Part shown: positions 5,553 to 5,704 of the stretch, piece after piece | Layout: each line of letters opens with the position of its first letter | Numbering within the stretch: the first letter of the stretch is position 1 | Source of the DNA: Planctomycetota bacterium | Lineage (GTDB): Bacteria; Planctomycetota; UBA1135; GCA-002686595 | NCBI GenBank assembly: GCA_027623615.1 | Contig: JAQBVH010000254.1 | Coordinates: forward strand, 1-5,704 | Direction of reading: 5' to 3' | DNA: 5,704 nucleotides | Made by a program: the position numbers and the translations under genes | Notes under the pieces: model-generated | What the model was told of the DNA's origin: nothing | Database searches by the model: none | What the model saw: only the letters and a program-made list of their open reading frames with translations

Positions 5553-5704
5553 ATGCGCGCCATTCTTCTGCCCCTCTTGTTCGTCGCGAGCTGCGCCTCC
5601 ACCAGCGACACCCTGGCCAAGCTGATCGACGAGGAATGGCGCGGCCGCAAGGCGCCGATCGAGGGGTTCGAGAACGAGGTCTCGCCCTTCGACGACCCCC
5701 GGTC
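5553..5704 (+). CDS. Putative lipoprotein (5' part only)
   Basis: An open frame starts at this ATG and runs off the right edge after 50 complete codons. Residues 1-13 are a short lipoprotein signal (MRAILLPLLFVAS) with lipobox VASC and lipidated Cys14, so the product is probably membrane-anchored outside the cytoplasm. The mature start has DTLAKLIDEEW (19-29) followed by a charged segment. This faintly recalls the N-terminus of DUF885-type lipoproteins, but too little is present to assign a family. No start codon exists in frame between the promoter-like box and this ATG. The gene follows the two-component operon in the same direction but has its own candidate promoter. Confidence 0.7.
   Translation, partial: MRAILLPLLFVASCASTSDTLAKLIDEEWRGRKAPIEGFENEVSPFDDPR

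Overview
This is a very GC-rich window (roughly 70% by eye) with densely packed genes on both strands. Long stop-free antisense frames, GTG starts and a large two-component histidine kinase fit a high-GC Gram-negative bacterium. The pairing of a cyclically permuted kelch mutarotase with a eukaryote-like N-acetylneuraminate lyase, plus the kinase's sequence style, suggests Planctomycetota or a similar lineage. That placement is an impression and has not been tested by any search.

Layout, left to right. On the minus strand, positions 1-376 hold the 5' part of an exported kelch-repeat sugar mutarotase (NanM-like, cut by the window edge). It overlaps by 4 nt the end of an N-acetylneuraminate lyase gene (nanA-like, 373-1272). 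Together they look like a small sialic-acid catabolic operon. On the plus strand, 1309-2211 encodes a divergent paralogue of the same aldolase fold in which both the Schiff-base lysine and the catalytic tyrosine are replaced, so it is probably a pseudoenzyme. The two aldolase-fold genes diverge from a 36-nt gap. That gap lies entirely inside a perfect 19-bp inverted repeat (1269-1312) which also contains both GTG start codons and two outward-facing TAGCCT -10-like boxes.

After an 88-nt gap comes a translationally coupled two-component system: a membrane histidine kinase with a large extracytoplasmic sensor region (2300-4126), overlapping an NtrC-type sigma-54-dependent response regulator by 8 nt (4119-5483). 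A further 69-nt gap leads to the start of a lipoprotein gene (5553 to the end, truncated).

The proposed transcription starts share a GGTANNNT box close to the start codon. The kinase and lipoprotein promoters share a longer spaced pattern (CCTGA-N19-GGTA-N3-TTCT). Shine-Dalgarno sequences are absent at the first genes of units but strong at the internal regulator gene, which suggests leaderless or near-leaderless mRNAs. The most unusual elements are the palindromic divergent promoter and the catalytically dead aldolase paralogue it appears to co-express with the active lyase. Nothing in the sequence directly links the two-component system to sialic-acid metabolism.
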